Made by a program: the position numbers and the translations under genes. The notes below the pieces were generated by a model, which saw nothing but the letters and a program-made list of their open reading frames with translations, was not told the DNA's origin and made no database searches. Source: Microcoleus sp. CAN_BIN18 (GTDB lineage: Bacteria > Cyanobacteriota > Cyanobacteriia > Cyanobacteriales > Microcoleaceae). Taken from it: 44,633 bases of DNA. Positions within the stretch are counted from its first letter, which is position 1; the number at the start of each line of letters is the position of its first letter. The stretch lies in contig JAJAYT010000506.1 of NCBI GenBank assembly GCA_026786085.1, positions 1 to 44,633 of the forward strand. Reading direction: 5' to 3'. Below, in pieces: positions 25,322 through 33,286 of this stretch.

Positions 25322-25344
25322 AAAACTACCAATTCCCAAAATAT

Positions 25345-26499
25345 ATGTTTCGCAAAACACCCCTTGCTTGGTTGCAAGTAACTAGAGAAAAAACTCGTCT
25401 TGCTGTTGCTATCGCCGGAATTGCCTTTGCAGATATTCTAATTTTTGTGCAACTCGGCTTTCGAGATGCACTCTTCGACTCTGCTGTTAAACCGCACGAA
25501 AGTCTACAGACAGATTTAGTTTTAATTAATCCTCAATTTGAAACTTTTGCTGCGGTAAAACAGTTCAACAGAGAGCGAATTTACCAAGCACAAGGAGTTG
25601 CAGGAGTCAAGTCCGTAAGTTCATTATATATTGGGATGGGACAGTGGCGAAATCCGACAAACCGCACTACGCGAGGGATTTTGATTTTTGGGATTGATCC
25701 GGGAAGCACAACATTTAATTTGCCGGATGTCAATCAAAAGCTAGCTAAAATTCAAATGTTCAATAATGTGTTGTTTGACCAAGCTTCTCGACCTGAATAT
25801 GGCGAGATTGCGAATATATTTAACAAACAATCTACCCTCGAAACTGAACTCAACAAACGCAATATTAAAGTGGGAGGAGTTTTTACTCTCGGTACTTCCT
25901 TTGTGGCTGACGGTAATGTGATTGCTAGCGATTCTACGTTTATGAACTTATTTCCCGACCGCAAACCGGATGAAATTGATGTCGGTTTAATTCAATTAAA
26001 ACCGGGGGCTGATATCCTAAAAGTTCAGTCTATGTTGAAAGCTATATTGCCGGATGATGTCAAGGTTTTAACTTTAGCGGAATTTGCCGAAATTGAAAAG
26101 GCTTATTGGGGAAATGCTACTCCGATCGGCTTTATTTTTGGATTCGGTACAATTATCGGATTCATTGTTGGTCTGATTATTGTTTACCAAATTCTTTACT
26201 CGGATGTTTCGGATCACTTGGCTGAGTACGCGACTTTAAAAGCTATGGGATATAGCGATCGCTATTTAGTCGGAGTTTTAGTTCAGGAAGCTTTGCTATT
26301 AGCTGTCTTGGGTTTTATGCCGGGAATTGTTTTGGCTAACGGGCTGTATTCTTTGGCGCAATCTGCTACTTTACTGCCAATTTCGATGACGGCAAATCGA
26401 GCGACTGTTGTATTGGGTTTGACGATTGTGATGTGTACTGGTTCTGGGGCGCTTGCTTTGCGGAAATTGCAATCAGCCGATCCGGCAGACATTTTCTAG
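25345..26499 (+). CDS. devC: DevC-type ABC exporter permease
   Basis: A 384-residue MacB/FtsX-like permease starting at ATG 25345 (MFRKTPLAWLQVTREKTR). An earlier TTG-type frame (25309) starts inside the repeat and is unlikely. Layout: one N-terminal transmembrane helix (about 18–40), a large periplasmic domain (about 45–260) and three C-terminal helices of the FtsX domain (about 265–380). The short FVQLGF after the first helix is typical of DevC. It partners with DevB and DevA. It is separated from devA by 200 nt containing two AGGACT palindromes. Confidence 0.92.
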   Translation: MFRKTPLAWLQVTREKTRLAVAIAGIAFADILIFVQLGFRDALFDSAVKPHESLQTDLVLINPQFETFAAVKQFNRERIYQAQGVAGVKSVSSLYIGMGQWRNPTNRTTRGILIFGIDPGSTTFNLPDVNQKLAKIQMFNNVLFDQASRPEYGEIANIFNKQSTLETELNKRNIKVGGVFTLGTSFVADGNVIASDSTFMNLFPDRKPDEIDVGLIQLKPGADILKVQSMLKAILPDDVKVLTLAEFAEIEKAYWGNATPIGFIFGFGTIIGFIVGLIIVYQILYSDVSDHLAEYATLKAMGYSDRYLVGVLVQEALLLAVLGFMPGIVLANGLYSLAQSATLLPISMTANRATVVLGLTIVMCTGSGALALRKLQSADPADIF

Positions 26500-26534
26500 A
26501 ACACAATAAAACACTTGTATCACACAGTAAATTA

Positions 26535-26594
26535 GGTTCGTAGTGAGGACTTTAGTCCGCAGAAAAGAGAGGACTAAAGTCCTCACTACGAACC
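26535..26594. repeat. AGGACT-family palindrome, copy A
   Basis: Arms 26535–26558 and 26571–26594 are perfect 24-bp complements with a 12-nt loop. It is followed by copy B; the shared unit (AAATTAGGTTCGTAG…) is repeated about every 74 bp. Confidence 0.85.
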
Positions 26595-26608
26595 CTTTCA
26601 TAAATTAG

Positions 26609-26666
26609 GTTCGTAGTGAGGACTTTAGTCCGCATCCAAGAGAGAACTAAAGTCCTCACTACAAAC
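26609..26666. repeat. AGGACT-family palindrome, copy B
   Basis: Arms 26609–26632 and 26644–26666 pair with two differences. Together with copy A, these fill the devC–devA gap and could act as a transcript-attenuating or stabilising structure. Confidence 0.8.
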
Positions 26667-26703
26667 ATTTGTAATCTCTCGTAAAAAAGCACAAAAAATT
26701 ACC

Positions 26704-27444
26704 ATGCAAACCCTAAACTCTCCCGCAAACTTCGACCCAACCATCACAGCTAAACCAGTAATTTCAGTAAAAAATCTCAACCATTACTTCGGTCAAGGCT
26801 CTCTCAAAAAACAAGCCTTATTTGACATAAATCTCGACATTAACCCTGGGGAAATAGTGATTATGACGGGGCCCTCGGGTTCGGGGAAAACAACTTTATT
26901 GACGATGTTAGGCGGCCTACGTTCTGCTCAAGAAGGGAGTCTCAATATTCTGGGGCAAGAAATACGCGGCGCTAGTAAGAATCAGTTAACTAAACTCAGA
27001 AAGCAAATTGGTTATATTTTTCAAGCACATAACTTGATGACATTCTTGACAGCTAAGCAAAATGTGCGGATGTCTTTGGAATTACATAAGGAAATGCTAA
27101 ATCAGAATATGGATGCTTTGTCAATATCAATGTTGGAAGCTGTGGGTTTGGGGGAACGCGTAAATTATTACCCAGAAAATTTGTCGGGAGGACAAAAACA
27201 AAGGGTGGCGATCGCCCGCGCGTTAGTCAGCCACCCTAAAATAGTATTAGCGGATGAACCAACCGCCGCTTTAGATAAACAATCCGGGCGAGATGTCGTA
27301 GAAATTATGCAGAAACTAGCAAAGGAACAAGGCTGCACGATTTTGCTAGTGACGCACGACAACCGGATTCTCGATATTGCCGATCGAATTATCTACATGG
27401 AAGACGGGCGTTTAGTGACAAGTTTAGCCGATCGACCTCAATAG
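26704..27444 (+). CDS. devA: DevA-type ABC exporter ATPase
   Basis: A 246-residue ABC ATPase of the LolD/MacB/DevA group. Walker A GPSGSGKTT (56–64), Q-loop IFQAHNLM, signature LSGGQKQR, Walker B VLADEPTAALD and the H-loop VTHD are all intact. It energises DevBC. An ATG start follows ACAAAAAATTACC; no strong SD. It ends 9 nt before the convergent PLP gene. Confidence 0.93.
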   Translation: MQTLNSPANFDPTITAKPVISVKNLNHYFGQGSLKKQALFDINLDINPGEIVIMTGPSGSGKTTLLTMLGGLRSAQEGSLNILGQEIRGASKNQLTKLRKQIGYIFQAHNLMTFLTAKQNVRMSLELHKEMLNQNMDALSISMLEAVGLGERVNYYPENLSGGQKQRVAIARALVSHPKIVLADEPTAALDKQSGRDVVEIMQKLAKEQGCTILLVTHDNRILDIADRIIYMEDGRLVTSLADRPQ

Positions 27445-27453
27445 GATTACTCA

Positions 27454-28686
27454 CTACTTAGCCGGGCCCACAGCCTCGATCGCAGCTTCCAGGGCGATCG
27501 ACACATGAGTCCAATGAGTCCCCCCTTGACAAAAAGCCACATAGGGTTCTCGCAGCGGCCCGTCAGCCGAAAACTCGGAGGTACTCCCATCAATAAAAGT
27601 ACCTCCAGCCATCACCAACTTACTTTCATAGCCGTGCATCGGAGCTGGAATCGGATCTAAATACGAGCCCACAGGGGAATTTTGCTGAACCGCCTTACAA
27701 AAGGCAACTAACTTATCGGGACAACCAAATTCGATCGCCTGAATCACATCTCTGCGCCTCGCCAAAGGAATCGGATTCACCCGATAACCCAACTTATAAA
27801 AAACATAAGCCGTCAAATGATTGCCCTTCATCGCCTCCCCCACAAAGCCGGGAGCCAGAAACAAACCCTGAAACAGCAGCCGATTCAAATCAAAAGTTGC
27901 GCCGCCGCTGCTGCCAATTCCCGGTGCCGTCAAGCGACAAGTTGCCGCTTCCACCAGATCGGCCCGGCCGGCGACGTAACCGCCAGTAGGAACGATCGTA
28001 CCCCCCGGATTTTTGATCAAAGAACCAGCCATCAGATCCGCACCCACAGCAGTAGGTTCGCAATCATCAACAAATTCTCCGTAACAATTATCAACAAAGC
28101 AAATTGTGTTAGGATTCTGATGTTTGACTATTGTGACGATTTTTTTAATCTCAGAAATAGACAGACTCGATCGCCAAGAATAACCGCAAGAGCGCTGGAT
28201 AAAAACCAGGCGAGTTTTTGCAGAAATAGCAGAACTCAATGCCTGCCAATCCACACTTCCTTCGCAAGTTAGAGGCAACTCACGGTAAAGGATGCCAAAC
28301 TCAATTAGTGAACCTTGACCTTGCCCCCGCAAGCCGATCACCTCTTCTAAAGTATCGTAGGGAGAACCAGCAACTGCCAACATTTCGTCACCAGGACGTA
28401 GGATGCCAAACAGAGCACAGGCGATCGCGTGAGTACCCGAAACAAACTGTACCCGCACAGCCGCGGCCTCGGCCCCTACCACTTCGGCAAACACCCCGTC
28501 CAAAGTTTCCCGCCCTAAATCATCGTGGCCGTAACCCGTAACACCTGCAAAATGGTGGACTCCAACCCGGTGGCTGCGAAAAGCTTTTAAGACTCTTTGA
28601 AGATTTTGCTTGACTGTCGCGTCAATACCAGAAAAAATCTGAAAGAGTGCCTGTTCTGCTTCCTGTAGCCGTGAAACGCTATTCAT
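27454..28686 (-). CDS. Methionine gamma-lyase family PLP enzyme (YnbB/aluminium-resistance type)
   Basis: A 410-residue PLP-dependent enzyme of the Cys/Met-metabolism fold, in the 'aluminium resistance' clade (YnbB). The Schiff-base lysine is probably K225 in SLIKNPGGTIVPTGGY, preceded by the PLP aspartate in FVDNCYGEF (D199). HHFAGVTGYGHDDLGRETLD is a typical family opening. The substrate is not established for this clade. Its ATG is 80 nt from the divergent desaturase start, so promoters overlap there. Confidence 0.9.
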   Translation of the reverse strand: MNSVSRLQEAEQALFQIFSGIDATVKQNLQRVLKAFRSHRVGVHHFAGVTGYGHDDLGRETLDGVFAEVVGAEAAAVRVQFVSGTHAIACALFGILRPGDEMLAVAGSPYDTLEEVIGLRGQGQGSLIEFGILYRELPLTCEGSVDWQALSSAISAKTRLVFIQRSCGYSWRSSLSISEIKKIVTIVKHQNPNTICFVDNCYGEFVDDCEPTAVGADLMAGSLIKNPGGTIVPTGGYVAGRADLVEAATCRLTAPGIGSSGGATFDLNRLLFQGLFLAPGFVGEAMKGNHLTAYVFYKLGYRVNPIPLARRRDVIQAIEFGCPDKLVAFCKAVQQNSPVGSYLDPIPAPMHGYESKLVMAGGTFIDGSTSEFSADGPLREPYVAFCQGGTHWTHVSIALEAAIEAVGPAK

Positions 28687-28766
28687 CTATACCTCGCTCA
28701 CTATTTGCGTGCGCGCTGCTGATTATCGCGTAAATGCGGCCCCTAGTTTGTAAACATAATATCTTC

Positions 28767-29579
28767 ATGACGATCGCAACTTCCAAAAAAACTTCTCCTG
28801 ATTGGCCTGTCATAGGCTTTATGGCCTTCCTCCATATCGGTGCTTTATTTGCTCTCCTACCCGCCAACTTTAGCTGGTCTGCCGTCGGCTTCGCTGTATT
28901 CCTGCACTGGGTAACAGGTGGCCTAGGAATTACCCTCGGATTTCACCGTCTCGTCACCCACCGCAGTTTTCAAACACCCAAATGGCTCGAATATTTCCTA
29001 GTTTTCTGCGGCACGCTTTGCTGCGAAGGCGGCCCCATCGACTGGGTAGGAATGCACCGGTTGCACCACATACATTCTGACACCGAAAAAGATCCTCACG
29101 ATTCCAATCAAGGCTTCTGGTGGAGTCACATGGGTTGGATGATGTCGGATATACCGATTAGAGCTGAAATCCCCCGCTTTACAAAAGACATTAGCGACGA
29201 TCCAGTATACAAGTTTCTCCAAGCATATTTTATCCCGATCCAAATAGTCTTCGGTCTCTTAATCTACTTATTAGGCGGCTGGTCCTTCGTGGCTTGGGGC
29301 GTATTTATGCGGATTGTAGTGGTATTCCACTGTACTTGGCTGGTCAATAGCGCTACCCACAAATTCGGTTATCGCACCTACGAGTCTGGCGATGGTTCCA
29401 CCAACTGCTGGTGGGTAGCTGTACTCACCTACGGCGAAGGCTGGCACAACAACCACCACGCCTTTCAATACTCAGCTCGCCACGGTCTTCAATGGTGGGA
29501 AATCGACATCACCTGGATGACAATTCAACTGCTGCAAGCGCTCGGTTTGGCAACCAAAGTGAAATTAGCCGAAAAATAG
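28767..29579 (+). CDS. desC: Acyl-lipid delta-9-type fatty acid desaturase
   Basis: A 270-residue membrane di-iron desaturase. All three histidine boxes are intact: HRLVTH (60–65), HRLHH (97–101) and HNNHH (226–230). Two pairs of transmembrane helices (about 15–55 and 155–195) bracket the boxes. Length and sequence fit the DesC delta-9 acyl-lipid desaturases of cyanobacteria, which introduce the first double bond in membrane lipids. ATG 28767 is preferred over an in-frame upstream Met (28734). Regiospecificity is inferred. Confidence 0.92.
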   Translation: MTIATSKKTSPDWPVIGFMAFLHIGALFALLPANFSWSAVGFAVFLHWVTGGLGITLGFHRLVTHRSFQTPKWLEYFLVFCGTLCCEGGPIDWVGMHRLHHIHSDTEKDPHDSNQGFWWSHMGWMMSDIPIRAEIPRFTKDISDDPVYKFLQAYFIPIQIVFGLLIYLLGGWSFVAWGVFMRIVVVFHCTWLVNSATHKFGYRTYESGDGSTNCWWVAVLTYGEGWHNNHHAFQYSARHGLQWWEIDITWMTIQLLQALGLATKVKLAEK

Positions 29580-29937
29580 TAATTTGGTAATTGGTAATTG
29601 TTGACTGCTCTCCTGTCAACTGCCAACGGCTTCCTTTGCCTAATTAGTCAATTTTCGCGATCGGGTTTTGGTTGGGTTGAACTGAGGTTAAATCGTGTTG
29701 TGCGATCGACCCAACCAAATCCAGAATCAGTTATAATAGACTTTGGAACAAAAAATTTTGTTTAGCAACCAAAATTTTCCATTTCAAAATAAAACGGTAA
29801 ATGTTTTTCAATCCTCAACCAAAACCTATCATTCATTTTTTATTAGTTTGGTCAAATATGCAGCAAAACAGTTGACTGCTGAACCCAAACTATTCTGCGT
29901 AAATCCAGCTCGGCATCTAATCAAAATCAAAAAAAGA
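29580..29937. other. Intergenic region and long leader of the second desaturase
   Basis: About 358 nt. Near 29583 there is a short GGTAATT heptamer tract. TTTGGTTGGGT (29667–29677) and its complement (29709–29719) form an 11-bp inverted repeat, followed by a TATAAT −10 hexamer at 29732–29737. The leader to the ATG is about 195 nt. An upstream ORF extension (29743) is A/T-rich with no desaturase-like residues and is probably leader. Confidence 0.5.
29667..29737 (+). promoter_or_regulatory. Inverted repeat over the putative −35 region and TATAAT −10
   Basis: The 11-bp arms (TTTGGTTGGGT/ACCCAACCAAA) are separated by 31 nt; the right arm overlaps where a −35 would be for the TATAAT at 29732–29737. 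An operator for the second desaturase is plausible. Confidence 0.45.
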
Positions 29938-30755
29938 ATGACAATAGCAACACAAGACAAACTTCAATACAATTGGAAGCACGTTATTAGTTTAGCAGGA
30001 CTTCACATCGGCGCTTTGTTCGCATTGCTTCCGAGTAACTTTAACTGGACAGCAGTTGGTTTAACAGTATTTATGCACTGGATAACCGGCGGTTTGGGAA
30101 TAACTCTCGGATGGCATCGCCTGCTCACCCACCGCAGTTTTCAGACACCAAAATTCGTAGAATATTTTCTAGCATTTTGTGGAGCCCTGGCCTGTCAAGG
30201 AGGAATAATTGATTGGGTTGGGCTGCACCGCTTGCACCACACCAACTCTGACCAAAATGCGATCGACCCTCACAACGCCCAGAATGGTTTTTGGTGGAGT
30301 CACATCGGCTGGATGCTGTATAAAGGCCCCGCTCACGCTGAAATTTCCCGCTGCACAAAAGACATTTCGAGCGACCCATTTTACCAATTTTTGCAAAATT
30401 ACTTTCTCCCGATCCAAATCGTCTTTGGCGTGTTGCTTTACTTAGCAGCAGGCTGGTCATTTGTAGTTTGGGTAATTTTTGCCCGCTTAATTTTGGTATA
30501 TCACTGCACCTGGTTTGTGAATAGCGCCACTCACAAATTTGGCTACCGCACATACGAAACAAAAGATAGTTCTACTAACTGTTGGTGGTTGCAGTTTTGA
30601 CTTACGGCGAAGGCTGGCACAACAACCACCACGCTTATCAATACTCTGCCCGTCACGGTATGAAATGGTGGGAATTTGACTTCACTTGGATGACAATTCA
30701 ATTTTTGGAAGCAGTAGGTTTGGCTAGTAAGGTGAAATTACCACCAGCAAAATAA
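29938..30755 (+). pseudogene. desC: Second desC-type desaturase with a one-base frameshift
   Basis: A tandem paralogue of the desC gene just upstream, from ATG 29938 (MTIATQDKLQYNWK). Boxes 1 (HRLLTH) and 2 (HRLHH) are intact, but a single G is missing after 30588, where TGGTGGG would be expected as in the intact copy. The frame then ends at 30600 as TNCWWLQF. The +1-shifted sequence continues as TYGEGWHNNHHAYQYSARHG to a TAA at 30755, so box 3 and the tail are preserved with no other damage; restored length is 272 residues. A sequencing error in a G run or a recent mutation explains this equally well. Confidence 0.88.
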
Positions 30756-30830
30756 GCTGTTGCGGCATTTAGATTGAATTTTTGGGGCGGGCTAGAAGCC
30801 CACCCCACAATAATTTAAATGTCGATTAAC
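30753..30830 (-). repeat. MITE-like element, partial copy 3
   Basis: Starts TAAGCTGTTG at the stop codon of the second desaturase and continues through AGAAGCCCACCCCACAA, as in copy 2 at 5552–5656. The second half is shortened and diverged (ATTTAAATGTCGATTAAC). Confidence 0.6.
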
Positions 30831-30920
30831 TAAAAAGATTAGTGAGCAGTAAAAACTACAAACTTAGGAAATAATGTCATTGCGCTTCGGGAAAGCAATC
30901 GCAGGGACTTGAGATTGCCA

Positions 30921-31055
30921 TCCATAGCTCAATACGGTTCACTTAAGACAGTCCGTTGGGAAAACGACGTTAAAAATAGACACGCTCGTTTGCTTCGTGG
31001 GTACACTCGCAATGACAAAAAAAGCGTTAAGTAAACCGTATTGATCCATAGCTCA
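30921..31055. mobile_element. Small MITE with inverted ends and target-site duplication
   Basis: TCCATAGCTCA occurs at 30921–30931 and again at 31045–31055, an 11-bp direct repeat. Inside it, about 113 bp is bounded by AATACGGTTCACTTAA and TTAAGTAAACCGTATT, which pair at 15 of 16 positions. No ORF. This fits a non-autonomous transposon with a 10–11 bp target duplication. The rest of 30756–31189 holds MITE copy 3 and a heptamer tract. Confidence 0.7.
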
Positions 31056-31140
31056 CAATTAAAAAAACATAATCCAATACACTTGGGACAAGAACCATAA
31101 ATAAAATTAGCAAAAAAAAGTGCTAACCCAAGCATATTTA

Positions 31141-31196
31141 CTAATGACAAATGACAAATGACAAATGACAAATGACTAATAACTAATAACTAATTA
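31141..31196. repeat. Heptamer tandem repeat (ACAAATG, then ACTAATA)
   Basis: Four to five ACAAATG units are followed by about three ACTAATA units, ending across the potC stop codon (31190). Confidence 0.85.
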
Positions 31197-32035
31197 GCCC
31201 GTTTTTGATCGCCCCTACCGCGCAAATATTCTGCTAAAAACGCCAATCCTCCCGAACCTACTATCAACAGTACGCTGAGAGCATTAATATCAGGTTTCAC
31301 CCCAGTCCGAATCCGACTAAAAATTTCCATCGGTAGAGTTGTAGTTCCGCTACCTGCGGTAAAACTCGCAATCAAAAAATCGTCCATGCTGAGGACAAAA
31401 GCCAGCAAGCAACCAGAAACAATACCAGGTAATAATTGAGGTAATAAAACCTGAATAAAAGCCTCAACTGGTGTCGCCCCCAAATCCAAGGCTGCTTCTT
31501 CTAAAGACGGGTTTAAATCTGCCAATCTAGTAGAAACAGCTAGGGCAATGTAAGCCAAACAAAATACAACGTGAGCCGCGACAATTGTCCACAAACTGAG
31601 GGGAATAGCCAGCGCTGCTAAAAATACCAAAGTAGCAACTGCGCTGGAAATATCTGGAATAATAATCGGCAAATAGGAAACTCCCTGATATAAACTTTTG
31701 CCGGGAAAGCGGTAGCGGGCTAAACCAACAGCCATGAGAGTTCCGAGTACAGCCGAGATTGCTACTGCACAAACAGCCACTGTTAAACTGTTTCTCAGAG
31801 CAACTAAAATCCGCGTATCGCTAAATAATTTAACGTACCAATCTAAAGTAAATCCTTCCCAGCCGGCGCTAAAACGCGATTTGTTAAAGCTGTAAAATGT
31901 GAGTACCAGGATGGGCAGGTACATATAAAAAAACATCAAAACGGCAAATATTACTTGCCAAGAAATCTTAAATTTAGGTTTTAAGTACATATCGGGTGGT
32001 ATTTCCTCCTGTGGATTGTCGGCTGTGTTTTCCAT
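31190..32035 (-). CDS. potC: Polyamine ABC transporter permease, PotC type
   Basis: A 281-residue inner-membrane permease with six predicted helices. The cytoplasmic EAA loop is visible as LEEAALDLGATPVEAFIQVLLPQ, followed by LPGIVSGCLLAFVLSMDDFLIASF, a PotC/PotI signature. It should import spermidine or putrescine with PotA, PotB and PotD. Last gene of the minus-strand potA-D-B-C cluster. A 180-nt heptamer-filled gap separates it from potB. Confidence 0.93.
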   Translation of the reverse strand: MENTADNPQEEIPPDMYLKPKFKISWQVIFAVLMFFYMYLPILVLTFYSFNKSRFSAGWEGFTLDWYVKLFSDTRILVALRNSLTVAVCAVAISAVLGTLMAVGLARYRFPGKSLYQGVSYLPIIIPDISSAVATLVFLAALAIPLSLWTIVAAHVVFCLAYIALAVSTRLADLNPSLEEAALDLGATPVEAFIQVLLPQLLPGIVSGCLLAFVLSMDDFLIASFTAGSGTTTLPMEIFSRIRTGVKPDINALSVLLIVGSGGLAFLAEYLRGRGDQKRAN

Positions 32036-32039
32036 ATCT

Positions 32040-32216
32040 TGGAAATGGGTAATGGGTAATGGGTAATGGGTAATGGGTAATTGGTAATTGGTTTTTGTCA
32101 GTAGTTATTTGTTATTTGTTATTTGCAAGCAACTACTAATAACCAGTAACCAATAACCAGTAACCAATAACCAATAACCAATGACTAATGACTAATGACT
32201 ACTGACTAATGACTTC
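32040..32216. repeat. Heptamer tandem repeats between potB and potC
   Basis: GGGTAAT and GGTAATT units (about 32047–32091), GTTATTT units (about 32105–32125), then AACCAAT/AACCAGT units (about 32140–32185) and ACTAATG units (about 32185–32215), in consecutive blocks of different heptamers. Almost the entire gap is repeats. Confidence 0.85.
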
Positions 32217-33128
32217 TTAAACTGCATTACGATCGCCATATTTGAGTAAAAGTGCAATTCCGATACTCACTGCAAAAATTAATACCATACTCAGAGCCGA
32301 TCCTAGCCCCCAATTTTGAGTCGCCCCCAAAAACTGATTGTAAATTAAACGAGCCGCCGTCATGCTGGAAGCTCCACCGAGCAACTCTGGATCGACAAAA
32401 TCGCCCAAACAGCTAATAAATACTAGCAAAGAACCAGCCGCAATCCCCGGCATCGTCTGCGGTACTGTCACTTTCCAGAAAGTTTCTACCGGATTCGCGC
32501 CCAAATCCTGAGACGCTTCTAGTAACCTGCGATCGAGCTTTTCCAAAGAAGCGTAGAGAATTGTCACGATATAGGGCAAATAGCTGTAAGCCATGCCGAT
32601 GAGAACGGCGGAACTTTGATTTAGCAATTCTAGAGGAGGTATGCCCAAAAGTCCCAGGAGCGAGTTGAGAACGCCCGTAGGACGCAGAATTGTAATCCAA
32701 GCGTACGATCGTAAAAGTGAAGAAGTCCACAGCGGCAACACAAAGCCCAACAAAGTTAAATTTCGCCACTTGGGCGAGACATTGAGGGCTATCCAGTAAG
32801 CGACGGGAAATCCCAGCAATAAACACAGAATAGTCGTTCCCGTGGCGAAAAAGAGCGATCGACCCATCACCTGCAAATTCAGCGGTTCAAACACTCGCAG
32901 GTAATTGCCGATTCCCGAAGGATTCACCAAATCTCCCGGCTTAATATTCGGCACCAAACTAAGCTGAAAAATCACCAGAGTTGGTATTACTAATAATAAA
33001 ATCAGGAATAAGCCAGAAGGGCCAAGCAATGCCAGTGGCCCAGCCCAAGATGACCAGGGAGAAACAGTTTCAGCCTTCGACGAAGAACTCGGAGGAGTAG
33101 GAGGAGGAGCTTGAGTGGAAACAGCCAT
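32217..33128 (-). CDS. potB: Polyamine ABC transporter permease, PotB type
   Basis: A 303-residue permease starting at ATG 33128 (MAVSTQAPPPTPP). The longer frame to 33263 lacks transporter-like residues. A Pro/Ser-rich cytoplasmic tail (about 25 residues) precedes six helices. The EAA loop is LLEASQDLGANPVETFWKVTVPQ, followed by LVFISCLGDFVDPELLGG, typical of PotB. It pairs with PotC in the membrane pore. Confidence 0.93.
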   Translation of the reverse strand: MAVSTQAPPPTPPSSSSKAETVSPWSSWAGPLALLGPSGLFLILLLVIPTLVIFQLSLVPNIKPGDLVNPSGIGNYLRVFEPLNLQVMGRSLFFATGTTILCLLLGFPVAYWIALNVSPKWRNLTLLGFVLPLWTSSLLRSYAWITILRPTGVLNSLLGLLGIPPLELLNQSSAVLIGMAYSYLPYIVTILYASLEKLDRRLLEASQDLGANPVETFWKVTVPQTMPGIAAGSLLVFISCLGDFVDPELLGGASSMTAARLIYNQFLGATQNWGLGSALSMVLIFAVSIGIALLLKYGDRNAV

Positions 33129-33286
33129 AAATAAGTGTTTTGATTTTTGAGTTGTGATTGCTAGGGGCGGGCGATGCACTGCCGAAGGGTTCACCAACAA
33201 TAATCGCCTAAAATAAACAATTTCATCAGCCCGCCTCACCCCACGGTAAATCGAAGTGTACATTAAATTTATGGCAAAAATTAAGA

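Noticed and set aside
29743-29937. N-terminal extension of the second desaturase
   Set aside because: The extra 65 codons are A/T-rich with no desaturase-like residues and follow directly on a TATAAT box.
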